A DNA stretch of 60,000 nucleotides from Phoronis australis. Its lineage: Eukaryota; Phoronida; Phoronidae. Both the position numbers and the translations under genes were made by a program. Location of the stretch: the NCBI GenBank assembly GCA_002633005.1, contig NMRA01000131.1, forward strand, positions 685,808-745,807, read 5' to 3'. Below, in pieces: positions 1 through 10,592 of this stretch; within the stretch, counting starts at the first letter, position 1; every line of letters starts with the position of its first letter. A model generated the notes under the pieces. It saw only the letters and a program-made list of their open reading frames with translations, did no database searches and was not told where the DNA came from.

Positions 1-438
1 GTCGTATGCATGTAGATGAACAACTCCCTCATAATCAAAACTACATTTTGTCTTTGTTTTCCCTAGCACTATTCTATGATATGTACACCTCATTGACTCA
101 ATATTATAGTGACTTGGTGAATGAAAGGACTGAGGTACATACGAAGCGGCTCTGTACCTAGCAGGAGATTCAGTTTAAGTGACAGCCCTGTAATCTTTGG
201 CCTCGGTTAAATAGTACACAAATATCCACGTGGTTTTGCGGTTCCAAGGTGGTTCTGCTAAATCTTTTTTTCTCGCTACACGGTATATACTTCGTACTTG
301 AAATTCCCGGAGAATGAAGATAAGGTATTTTGCTAGATATCTGTGGCCATATGGCCAATTTTTTTGAATAAAGTTTGAGATATCCTTAAACATGTTTGTG
401 ATTGAGAACATGAGAGTTTGAATATTTCAGTATACCAG
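1..438. other. Non-coding flank downstream of the collagen-like gene
   Basis: No supported gene. The reading frames here are short and do not resemble protein. The segment is probably 3' flank of the minus-strand collagen-like gene that ends at 491. Confidence 0.5.
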
Positions 439-444
439 TTTAAT
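439..444 (-). terminator. Candidate polyadenylation signal (ATTAAA)
   Basis: TTTAAT on the plus strand reads ATTAAA on the minus strand, about 50 bases past the stop codon of the collagen-like gene. Position and strand fit, but the hexamer is common in AT-rich DNA. Confidence 0.4.
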
Positions 445-490
445 GTTTCTTGCCAACGAGGGTGAAAACTGGTTAACTTATATCTCAACT

Positions 491-966
491 TTACTTTGTA
501 CACACGGCACAAGTTATTGTCTTGCCTTCAACATAATCGGGGCATGACAGGGACCCACAGCTTGCAGAGACAAAGTAAAACATGGCACCATTATCATCTT
601 TGTAGCCAGCCGTGTCCCCCTCAGGAGCCTCATCCACACAGACATAGTTGTAGTTGTTCTTATGTCCATAATGGCCCGTCATCAGGTAGCCCTGGTATTC
701 AAGAGTCCAGCCTGCATAGCACTCATTCCTCCCTGGGATCATCAATGTTGACGTGCGAGTTGAACTGTGACATACAGTGCAAGGGACATTCTGATTTATA
801 AGGTTTCCTTTGTAATTGCTTGACAGAAACTGAGCTGATTCCTGGTACTCAGCACCGTATATTCTGGCACCACATCCAGCATTCTTGTTCCATGTAGGGT
901 TCTTAGCCAGACAAACATAGTTGGAGGCACCTCCTACATGTTCAAACCATGATCCCCCGGTATAGC
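491..966 (-). CDS. Collagen C4-like gene, terminal exon
   Basis: The open frame runs from a TTCTCAG acceptor (bases 968-967) to the TAA at 493-491. It supplies two similar half-domains, one ending in CTVC and one in CAVC. It starts in phase 1 and matches the G left by exon 2, giving Y-V-G-Y-T-G-G. Confidence 0.85.
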
Positions 967-3900
967 CTGAGAAGATGCATCTAATGGCTACACTTGTGTA
1001 TATGATGTCAGCGGTAAAATTTTTAAATTCAATAATCTGTTATTTGAAATAAAAAAGAATATGCATAGTGTTTTATAAGCTCTTCAATGTCGTAAAACAA
1101 TAGCAGCTTTATGGCTTTTTGGCAAACTGTGTTGAACCCTTTAACATCGAGATTTTTCCTCGGTTTGGCTTCAGCTCATTCTCCGAAAAGCTTTCTAACT
1201 GTTGACAAAAATCAAGCATTCAAAAATGGCTACTCAATTGTCATTAATGAATAAAATGGAAGAAGGTCGCAAATATTGTAATTTCGCAGGAATGTGGCCA
1301 GATTTGAGTTTTCTGAGAGGTTGTAACTGAAAGGTAAAAGCTAATTTTCCCACATAAGGAATATGCCAAGGAAGTAAGAAGCCTCAAAAATTTTGTCGCC
1401 AACAATATTGTTGGTAGATATTGGCTACTTTCTTAGCTTTATTCTATGTGCAACTTAGGAATAACTGCATTTTAATAGAAATTCATGAACAAAACACATC
1501 TTTGGTAAAGATCTGTTTACTTTCGTGCATGCAAAAAGCTGGTAGTTTCCACCGACAATGTTCACGTTAGACACTGTTTGTGTAGTCGGCGGCATGCTTG
1601 AATCCGCCAGAGACACTTTCTCAATATTTCTTGCGAAATGAAGTAAAGTGTACTCCTTCAGTTAAACGGTTTATTCTTTGGTATTTCTTAACCATTTTGC
1701 CTCAAAATCCTTCGATGCTTTCGTGTTTCTTATTCAGAAAAATATCTCAGGAAAGTGTCTACTAGTCTAATTGATGACACTACTGCGACTGACACCTGGC
1801 GATTGGTTAATTTGCAGGGCCACATCTCAAGCAATAATGAGCTGTCAGATGTTTCCAAGACCAGAAATTACATCTAATTTGATTTTAAATGAAATTAATG
1901 TCACACTTGCTTAGTGGCTATTGTACAATTATCTTTTAGTACTTCATGTACTGCACACAGGTGAAGTAATCACAAATATGTATAATGGTGAAACTAAAAT
2001 CATTACCAACATAGACTTCATTGCTGTCAGAACCACATGATCTTCGACCCCACCGGGTGTAGATGGCTCCACCTACAGTTGGAAAATGAGATGTTTTTGA
2101 GTTGTGCCTTTTTGTGACACGAATTCCTTTATTTTGCGTTAGGGGAATTTGTTGAGTTTATGTAAACTGTCAGATGTTCATCGTGTTTCCTTAGTGGCTG
2201 TGCAACCATGACTGCTTATGTTCCATTGTTTTAATGGGCAGGCAGTAGTGTTTTGTGTAATGTTTGGTTAAATTAAGATTTTTTTGTTATCCTATATATT
2301 TTTTTCAAGTTCTTTAAATTCCCCTGGGTTCTAAGCAATTATGGATACAAGGTTGGCTGGTGGCCTGAATCATTTCCCACCATCTTTGTTTACATGCACT
2401 TTGGTTTGTGTTTAACATTGTGTATATCATTGTGTAACTGGTGTGACCGCTATTTGTCTGGAAGTTGGGATGTAACCTCCATGAACTCTTGAAGAGTATA
2501 GGAGTTCTTTTTCTCACAAATTTCCAAAGGAATTGACTTGTTTGTGTAAGGAACGCCGTCTTGCCACACTGCCGATAAAATGATGCAAAACTATTGTGTG
2601 TGCGGCAAAAATTGGCAAACGTTTTCTACCGTCGGATTACGAAAGAGACATGTAAGCAGAGTTCAAGAAGTTATCTGCTAAACATGCTCTGAAGAAGGAT
2701 GCCATATCACCAGTATTTCCCTTCTCTGCTCCCACTTGGTGGGAGGGCTTTTTAAACACCAAGTGCTGCAAGCTGCAGCCACTGAAGTGACTCAAGGTCA
2801 TGAAGTTGGTGTTCACATGGCTGTGGTCAGTTACTGCAGCCTTCAAGGACGGCATTCTACACAGCTTTACCAAACTGACTCCAAGCATTTCCGTTGACTC
2901 TAGAACAAACAATAGTTAAATCCCACTCAACTGAGTTCTAGTTCAATCTAGGTTTGTCCGAGAATACTCATCGAAGGCAAATGATTACGGTAGTTTTAGA
3001 ATGATTCGAGCTGCGATCGTCACTTCCGGAGGGACATGTGCATTAGTAATTGGATTCTTGGGGAATTCATGTAACCTGAAAATTTATTTTTGGATAACCA
3101 GAAACTCCGTAATTTAACCAAAAATAACATTAAAAGGGTTGCCTTACTTTTAAAAATGTCTTGTCTTCGCCCATATTTTAACAAAAATTGGGTGTAAATC
3201 TTTCTGTCTCTATTTATTTATACAGAATTCTGCAATGGTTGTTTACTGATGACAATGTTATGCTTGATACTGAAATACTTATTCTAAGATGTGAACAGAA
3301 CAACAAGTCAATACATAGATTTGTAACAAAGGTAACTCAGAACATGTAAATACTGCTGTTAGAAAGTGATGTGTTTTGTTACCTGCTCACTGTGGTTTTT
3401 TAGCTTCTCTTCTGTGTCTGTTTACAACTTCATTCTGAAAGTAGTTCATGTCTGTTTTGATCATTATGCATTGTGTACGAACTGTCTGCATTCAATTTGT
3501 TTAAATGGGACAAGAGTGGCAGAGGAAGAATTTTTTGCGAAACTGAACATCTGTACTGACGACCACCAAACTTTACCCAGACCCTTAAATTACTCAGAAA
3601 CTTTTACTGCATTCTTGTAATCACATAAGTAAGACTAAAGGAATGGCAATCAGCAAACTTCACTCAAGTCTGAAGAACTATTCTCTAGTTTCTATGGAAA
3701 TCTTTAGCGCTATAAAACAAGAAAACAAAAGTGCATTTTGAAATCTGGCACCCTACAGTCATCAAATTTGAAGTTTTCTTGTAAAGGTATGAGCAAGATC
3801 ATTGTTGTCTTAGGGTTTTTTGAATGGAAAAGTTGAAGCTATGTACTCTGTAAATGGAATTTCATTTATTTATACTTAGCTAGGTAGCAGTTGTGGAATG

Positions 3901-4514
3901 CTTAAGTATCAAAACCCATCAATTTTGACAGACTGGCTAACCTTTGTCTGCTTGATGTCAGTGGCTAGTGATATGCAAGTTACTTTTGATGATGGAAACC
4001 CAAATGATGTGAAGGAGAGTATATTAAAGATCTGTTTATTGGACTAAAATGGAGAATTTTGGGCTTTTTACTTTATGCCCCGGAATGGAAATGTGTCTTA
4101 ATGCTTCAATAATTTTGATTACATAGTCATTATAGTTTGCAGAAAGAGCTTGTGAGTGAGGATTTTTTCTTTTCAAATGTGAAAGTTATTAATAAATGAT
4201 TACAAATTTTGAGAAAATCAAAATCACATGTTCTCTGTTTCTTTTACATTTTTCAGTTGACTGCAGTGTCTAATTTTTTTTTAAAACACCCTTTTTATTT
4301 TTAGCCAGTGTATAATTGATACAAACGGTACTTTTGTAAATATTTTATTTACCTGACTTTCATCAGCTTGATGGTTGTGTCCAGCAGGTGTCTCCAGCAT
4401 CTGCACACGTTGCGATATGTGCATGTTCCAAACAACCAATGCAAATACTACCAGTACAATTAACCATTTCACAACACTGTTAACACGTTTACACACACTG
4501 CTAGTCTGAATCAT
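491..4514 (-). CDS. Short-chain collagen C4-like protein with N-terminal membrane anchor
   Basis: Three exons are visible: 4514-4353, 2072-2007 and 966-491. Exon 1 (54 codons) starts with a Met, a basic stretch and a hydrophobic run (WLIVLVVFALVVW), which reads as a type II signal anchor. Exon 2 carries the family motif GGAIYTRWGRRSC. Exon 3 carries the cysteine-rich C-terminal region, with YTGGSWFEH, GGASNYVCLA, CTVC, CYAGWTLEYQGYLMTGHYG, YNYVCVDEAPE and a final CAVCTK before TAA. This arrangement is typical of the animal proteins named after sponge short-chain collagen C4. Exons 2 and 3 join in phase (G|GC). Exon 1 ends in phase 0 while exon 2 needs one preceding base, so at least one 3n+1 exon between 2073 and 4352 is missing from my model. 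No Gly-X-Y stretch was found there. The likely location is extracellular or pericellular; function is inferred from the family only. Confidence 0.85.
967..2006 (-). other. Intron of the collagen-like gene
   Basis: AT-rich intron with GT-AG borders. I see no repeat or nested gene. Confidence 0.7.
2007..2072 (-). CDS. Collagen C4-like gene, internal exon (YTRWGR motif)
   Basis: A 66-bp exon between an AACTGTAG acceptor and a GTAATG donor. It encodes GGAIYTRWGRRSCGSDSNEV plus YV, the invariant start of the family's globular domain. It is too short to be found as a stand-alone ORF and was recognised by motif and splice sites. Confidence 0.82.
2073..4352 (-). other. Intronic region hiding at least one missing exon
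   Basis: Runs between the acceptor of the YTRWGR exon and the donor of exon 1. Phase arithmetic requires at least one 3n+1 exon here. The longest minus-strand frame (2637-2912) has no collagen repeat or family motif, so I do not assign it. Confidence 0.55.
4353..4514 (-). CDS. Collagen C4-like gene, first coding exon (signal anchor)
   Basis: ATG at 4514, 54 codons, ending in CAG before a GTAAAT donor. Residues about 16-30 form one hydrophobic segment after Lys/Arg residues, and the rest is hydrophilic. A TATA box lies about 55 bases upstream. Assignment to the same gene as the downstream exons rests on strand, distance and family architecture, because the phase shows an intervening exon is missing. 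Confidence 0.65.
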
Positions 4515-4567
4515 GTTTTCCAGTCTGGTGTCTGAATGTGAAATGTAACAATCAGAACGTTCACTGG

Positions 4568-4575
4568 TTTTTATA
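4568..4575 (-). promoter_or_regulatory. TATA box of the collagen-like gene
   Basis: TTTTTATA on the plus strand reads TATAAAAA on the minus strand, 54 bases upstream of the ATG at 4514. That leaves room for transcription start near 4540 and a very short 5' UTR, and supports exon 1 as a true first exon. Confidence 0.6.
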
Positions 4576-4729
4576 GCTAATTTTCAGGTCATGGTTGTCA
4601 GACAAACCTGATGCACACCATGTTTATAATTTATGTGCTCTGCTCTGATGTTTGGAGCTCCACTCCAAGAATCCTTGTTGTTGGAGAGTAGTATCAGGTG
4701 AAAATCAGAATGTGTGTGTGTGGGGGGGG

Positions 4730-4802
4730 NNNNNNNNNNNNNNNNNNNNNNNNNNNNNNNNNNNNNNNNNNNNNNNNNNNNNNNNNNNNNNNNNNNNNNN
4801 NN
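4730..4802. other. Assembly gap (73 N)
   Basis: The run of N is flanked on the left by a TG dinucleotide repeat plus a G run and on the right by ACACACCCCACCC, which is nearly the reverse complement of the left flank. Reading frames that cross the gap are meaningless. Confidence 0.95.
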
Positions 4803-6500
4803 ACACACCCCACCCTGGACAGGCCTGTTAGCTGCCAGTGGTGTTGTAAGCAAGTTTAAAGAGTCACCAATACTTGCTTACTTCACCTGGGGGATCAAAA
4901 TGCTGATCAGGGCTTCAAGAGGCTGAGTCAAGGTCTCAGATTACTGCAGCGACTTCTTCCAGAATTGTAGTGTGGTTTAAAGTACTTAAAACCACCAATT
5001 TCATATAAAAACAACAAAAGAACCACCACCAATCAAGTAGCTGTCAAATTAGAACGCCCTCGAACACCATTTGACAATAGGTCAATTAGCTGATCTGGAG
5101 TATCGAGCATTTATTGGTGGATACAAACTAATCAGCACCAGTCATCTTCCTTTTTGTTTAGTGTGAATAGTCTTCAGATATTGCTGCTTGTTTTCCTGTG
5201 GTTTATGGTACAATAAAGAATGATGAGGAGTTGTTTTTGTGGTTGTTTGTGACAACTCAGTAATTGACCCTGCTGTGACTCTTTTTACTTTCACGCGGAA
5301 CATCAGAAAACCTCGGATATGACATAAGTTTGCGTGAAAAACTCTCATGTTGGTAGACATGACACACTGGCACTGGTTGAGTTCATACGTCATACTCGTG
5401 TCAGTGAAGCTAAGAAATTCACTTTTCTCATTTTTGATTTATTAAATTCATGGTGATATGTAGTGCTATAAAGGAAGGATTATGATGCTGATACTGTAGT
5501 CACTTGTCAGAACAAGGTACATGGTGCTTTTAAGCACTTTAAGTTGTTGATCTTAAGTCTCATTTCATACTTGAAAATGGTGTTCAGTAACACTGTAATT
5601 TCTGTATTAAGTTAAGACCGAAGACCAAAAACTTACTATGTGTTCATGGCACAATCTTTTCCGAATTTTCTCCTTCCATGTTAGTTTAGATGTATTTTTG
5701 ATCTCAAGTCTACAATCACTTTTCATGAAATGTGCCTCAGATCTTGCACTCATTTTGTAACAAATTTTCAAGTCATGGTTGTCAGCCAAATGTATAGTTT
5801 ATTAGGTGAAATGAAATTCACCAAATATTTTGCTCTGTCGTGAATGTTTTTATTTTATTTTGTTTATTCACACACCGATGGCTACATTTCCTGTCTGACC
5901 CGCGCAAAAGTTGCACATGATGAGCACCTCTTCAATAGCTCAAGGTCTGTTGTTTTTGTCATCTCATCTAAAATGGCTGATCTGGTGGCTATTATGTTTT
6001 CAAAATCACACTCATTAAATCTGCACTTTTCATTATATTGCACCCAAAATCACCAGCTATATGTGCTATGATTGTGAAGCTTTTACAGTTTCTATTTTGA
6101 GATAACAAACGTATCGAGGTATCCCAATTTTTGTCTAAAACACATTTTCTTCAACAATGATCAACTGCAGTTTCTTATCTTGGCTTCTGTCTTAACACCT
6201 ATCTACTGGCAGTGTGACTCGTTATTCACAGAATTGTAAGGATATGTATACAAACCTGCGCAACCTTGACTTTATCTGGTCCTGTAGGTGCCTACACTCT
6301 GTGAAAAAAGAAGTGATCGAAGTGTTTTTGGTTTTTAATACATTTCACTGTTACATTGACATCCGTCTTGCCACTTTTTTACGTTTTTTTTCTCATTTTA
6401 CTGTAAATGTCTGCATATTTGTTGGTTGTCTTCAGTTTGTGTTGAATCCTTTGCGTTATTATGTCGCTCTAACCACCTATTACCACCATCTTCCTTTCAG
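4803..6500. other. Non-coding DNA between two genes
   Basis: No supported exon. A 28-base segment near 4573-4600 (AATTTTCAGGTCATGGTTGT and following) recurs with two changes near 5762-5790, so a dispersed repeat is present. Upstream exons of the kinase-like gene should lie here or further upstream, but none was recognised. Confidence 0.45.
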
Positions 6501-6590
6501 ACGAACGTTTCAGCCCCTCTCAGGCAGCCATGCATCCGTTTCTGGCAGCTGAAGTACCATACAGATATCTATTACCTCGACACACCCAGG
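6501..6590 (+). CDS. Kinase-like gene, exon with subdomain XI motif
   Basis: Acceptor TTCCTTTCAG before 6501 and donor GTACGT after 6590. Length 90 is 2 + 87 + 1 bases, so it enters and leaves in phase 1. The HPFL motif follows ERFSPSQAAM. The longer open frame around it (from 6214) covers intron and is not coding. Confidence 0.6.
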
Positions 6591-9500
6591 GTACGTTCAC
6601 AGTTGACATTACCCTTTTTACGGATAGCACACTCTGATGTGTGCTTATTTCAGAGTGCAGATTTGTGGAATGTGAATAAGTTTGCTCAGACACAACAGTC
6701 ATCAAGCTTCGCTTGATACTCGACTCATGTGCCATGCTTTAGCCAAATTTCCAATTTTACTCAATGGGATTGGTCATTTTTTTCAAAAATTACTTACCGT
6801 AATTCTTTTGCATATGATGTCTCGCACTATCCATAAAAAGGTATGTATAGTCATTCTACATAAAATAGTTTCAGAAGATAACAAAGATGCCCGTAGACTA
6901 AAGTGGAGGACTAAAGTCTATTTTTAGCACACGGAATTGGCATTTTTGTGCATTCTGAAATATCCCCAGCCACTCTGCAGTGCCACCTTGTTTTATTTCT
7001 TTGATTAGTTGCTTAGTCGTGCCTGACAGGTATGTTTGTTGTCATGACGACTGGAGCTTTTGATTTGTGTTTGGCTTCCTCAAAGGGCTAAGTAGCATCT
7101 CCACTAGGACATTCATGTGACTATCCTGTTGTTACCTGTCAGTTGTTAAAAACCTATGGCCTCGCTTAAATATCACTGTAGCTGCTGGGGGCAATAGGAC
7201 TAAAGATTTTGTTTTAATGCATGTTGTATAACACGCTGAACTTCCACAAATACGGATGAACTCACGGTCCAAACACTAGTAAAGTGGCTGCTTGGTACAG
7301 TGCTTTGATGGCTATTGGGAATGTTAAATTGTGGTTGTAAATAATGAATAAACACCTACAGTGCTAACTCTGTTATACGTAGTGTCTAATGAATCACTAG
7401 TGTTGTGGACGTCCCTGACTATTTCATTTAAACGTTTTTTAAAAGCATTGATTGTTTGAGATTTAATTCATGAATTGTTAGTGTTGAAAGTGTTTTTTAC
7501 TTTGTCTGCTTAAACCCAATGTTAAGCATACATCCACATTTACATATATGTCTGCATATTGTCGTAATATCAATATAAATTTTTGTGTAGTTTAATTGGT
7601 CTTGCTGATTGTTTGAAAGTGGCACCTGTTGAGGAGATACGTCTAGAACTCCACTATGTGCTGGCAAGCTGTGCCAGGCAGCCTCAGCCTTGCATAAATG
7701 TACTAAGGACGCCTTCGTCATTGGAGACAGTTTTGGTTGAAAATGCTTCATAGTAATCTAATGCATGAAAAAACAAACATTTCTAACGTTGTGGGTTAAA
7801 TTATAGAACTATTTAATAGTAAAGGACAGTTGTATTGGTAAAATGTGAACCTTGATATGCTATTTATTTTACTCCTTGATGCATGCAACATTGTTTGCTC
7901 AGCATTCCGAGACTACATTGGCATGATGATAGTTACTGTCAGTTTATAATCATACACTGTTCTTGTTCCAGGATTTGAAAAGTACTCCTCTGTATTCCTG
8001 TCCAGCCAGCACTACCACTACGCACCTCAAGTGTCGGACTCAATCAGACGTCAGCACCTCAGCTCCTACGAGATTCTGCAGTGTGGAACAAAGTCTGCGC
8101 AGGATGTTCCTGAATCCTGTAGAAAGGTGGCTCAAGTGGAACCGTTGAAACATGAGATGGTAGTCACTTCGGTCAAAAATGAAGTGGAATTGGATCGTAG
8201 TGCTGCCGTGTCTACAGACGCAGAGCTTCAGTCTCCAGACGAGGAAAGTGTGACAACAAGTGAGGCTGAAGAGTTTAGTGTACTGTTGGGTGCAACATGC
8301 ATAAAACAAATGAGTGATCCTTCTATGTTGTTGAATCCAACACACATTGGGTCATCAATAGACTCAGCAGATAGAGGTATTGTAAATCCGTCAAGTCCTG
8401 GGCGGGTACAGGGAACTCTGGGTAATTCGCATAACTCTAAATGTAGGGGTCAAAAACTGAAGCAAGTGAAATCACTAAAACATCGACCTTCGTCTCGACA
8501 CAACTCTGATTATCGTGACCTACTGAGGTCGATAAATGAACAGCTGTCTTCAGAGACTGAGAGGATAAGTGGTTGTAACTCTGGTGTGTTCAACAGTTGT
8601 GCAGGGTATGATGTTGCATTAACTAATGTGGAGGCCGATTATAGTAGTACAACTGCATCTTTCTCTCAGGCCTTGGGATATGAGTATAGTCCAGTGACAG
8701 GCCATACAGCGAACTCAGACGATGAGTATTACAGTGCAACTAGCCAGGATGTGAATCAGGAGTTAAGCACTAAAGTTTTAGTTAGTGGTAAGCACAGATG
8801 TGCTAATTTGGTTAAAAAAAGACAGAATCTGCAGGAGAAGTTGAGTGTCTTGGCCAACAGAGGTGAGAGAACAGGGCGTGTACCCCAGGATAATTTGCAG
8901 AGGTGGGGTGCAGACAAGGGTTTGGTGAACCGAGACCAGGCGTCACCTGGAAATAAATACAGGAATGATGAATTAGACACTGTAGCTGTCACTTGTGATA
9001 ATAATGATTCAAATCTTTCCAACACTGCACAACTATATAATGATAGAGTAATCAGCTGTGAGTACACTTCTGGTAAACCACATAGTAACATTCCTACGGA
9101 CAAAATGACTGCAAGTGTCGGTGATAATCAACAGAGGACTCTGTGCGTTCAGAGAGCCAGGCAAGGAGTTTCAAATGGCAATATTTCCAAGAAACGTCTC
9201 TACAGACCTGTTCGTAAAGTGGACCACAGGAGAGTTGAAAAAAATAATAAATTATGTGGTAGTATTAGAAGTACCATGGAGTGTATGTCATCAGCAGGTG
9301 TAAATGAATGGACTAGTCACCACAGTAGCAGCGGCAGGGGAGAACCTCATCAGCGCACTGATGTTTCCAGGAAATTTCTGACCACCAAACCTACTGCTAG
9401 CAAATCAGTAAAACTGTCTCCTAAGGAGAATTCAGAGGAGAATGGCAAAGTTTTGGGTGATCCGTATGAATTCGTGGATGATTCGCCATTAAGGAAGCGT

Positions 9501-10592
9501 GCACGACGTAGTTTAGATTTTATCTCACCTGTGGCATCAACATCAACGTGTCACCAGGGAATAAAGAGATCAGCATCAACATCGACGTGTCACCAGGGGA
9601 TAAAGAGACCCCCAGCAAGGGAACCCAGTCAAGCCAAGTCTAAAGAAAAGCTTTTACCAGGAACTGTGATTAAGATGGAGAGTTTGGGTGAAACTAAACT
9701 TCAGCATATGCCACGGAGAGCAACTGAATTGAGTTCTCACACTCCTGGCACTGTTACACTGACGTGTCGAAAGGCTGCACTTGTGGCACAGGAGAGAATA
9801 CTGAGGCAAACACCTGAGTTTATGTCCACCTTTCTGAATGACCACTTGAATGTCAGAAACTCTTTCTTACACAATCAGGGAAAATCAGCAATGAAGAAAA
9901 AATTTACAAAAGCCCAAAGGACCGAGTCTCGTAAAACCCCAGGCAAGAAGGGTCGACGACCTAGTGGGGAGGTCACTTTTGTCCAGTCTGATGACTTTGG
10001 TCAGTCTGGTGATGAGATTGAGTTTGTCACAATATCACCATTCACTAAGGGTTGTGGCAATGACCCTGCAGGACTGCCATCTTCGGGTCATGGAGGAAAG
10101 CACTTTGAGGAGACGGGGTTTCTTGGAATACAGGTAAGGCATCAATCATTCAGAACACCTACAGGCAAGTGGTCATATGGGATTGGTGACTTCTACTGCC
10201 ACCTGGTGTGTGGTCATTAACATGGCTTAGCAATTTTTCTGGTGGGAAGGTACAGACAGTGAGTGTTTAGTTGCTCTCTCTTCCTCAAGGGGTCAGTAAA
10301 CCTGTTGGCCATGTGGCTGTTTGCCTATATTTCCCAAAAGCTTCCCAGTCCCACAGTATGGCTTTTATTCAATCTAGTAAGTGTCTTTTTGCAGTGATTA
10401 AATTTGAATTTACCACGTATACCATGCCTTTCTTTGTTTAAAAACAGGAACTCTAGCCATTTCTATGATCCATTTCAGACTGAGGAAAGTAGCGAAGTTG
10501 ATGACTCGTTGTCAAGTAGTGGGCCAGATGATGTAAGTAAAGACTCTCTCACTTTAGCCAGTCACTCAGCTGATACTGGTGACTGTAAGTAA
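6501..10592 (+). CDS. Kinase-like gene, C-terminal part: end of catalytic domain plus long disordered tail
   Basis: Three exons join in phase: 6501-6590, 7972-10133 and one starting at 10479. Exon 1 encodes ERFSPSQAAMHPFLAAEVPY, which matches kinase subdomain XI (the R-x(5)-A-x-x-HPF pattern common in CMGC kinases). It splices G|GA into GFEKYSSVFLSSQHYHYAPQ. The 720-codon second exon is rich in Ser, Thr, Asn, Gln and charge, lacks a recognisable domain, and has basic clusters such as RKRARR and KKRLYRPVRK that could be nuclear-localisation signals. The catalytic core is not visible upstream, so I cannot name the kinase or exclude an unrelated protein. Two endings are possible: read-through of the first repeat unit to TAA at 10590-10592, or splicing from 10532 to a short exon at 11788. 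Confidence 0.55.
6591..7971 (+). other. Intron of the kinase-like gene
   Basis: GT-AG intron of 1.4 kb. I see nothing else in it. Confidence 0.55.
7972..10133 (+). CDS. Kinase-like gene, long tail exon
   Basis: Acceptor TTGTTCCAG before 7972 and donor GTAAGG after 10133. It opens in phase 1 and closes in phase 0, with 720 complete codons. It reads upstream of the first Met or Val (GFEKYSSVF), showing it is an internal exon and not a gene start. It is unusually long for an internal exon and low in complexity. Near 9534-9611 a 13-residue unit ending in HQGIKR is tandemly repeated. Confidence 0.7.
9534..9611 (+). repeat. 39-bp in-frame tandem duplication in the tail exon
   Basis: Two adjacent 39-base copies encode STSTCHQGIKR-type units with near-identical DNA. 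The duplication keeps the reading frame, which supports that the frame is translated. Confidence 0.8.
10479..10532 (+). CDS. Kinase-like gene, last confident exon (acidic, Ser-rich)
   Basis: Acceptor CATTTCAG before 10479; the frame gives TEESSEVDDSLSSSGPDD, then GTAAGT. The upstream CAG at about 10446 would give an in-frame stop (GAA CTC TAG), so the second AG is preferred. If the donor is not used, translation continues as VSKDSLTLASHSADTGDCK to TAA at 10590-10592, inside the minisatellite. Confidence 0.5.

Noticed and set aside
2637-2912. 91-codon minus-strand open frame inside the collagen-like gene
   Set aside because: No motif, no fitting splice sites in the needed phase, and no collagen repeat; probably chance.
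4640-4670. Plus-strand DVWS-like codons, reminiscent of kinase subdomain IX
   Set aside because: Only four residues, no flanking kinase sequence, and the segment lies next to the collagen-like promoter.
4584-4926. Open frames crossing the N gap on both strands
   Set aside because: They exist only because N is translated as X.
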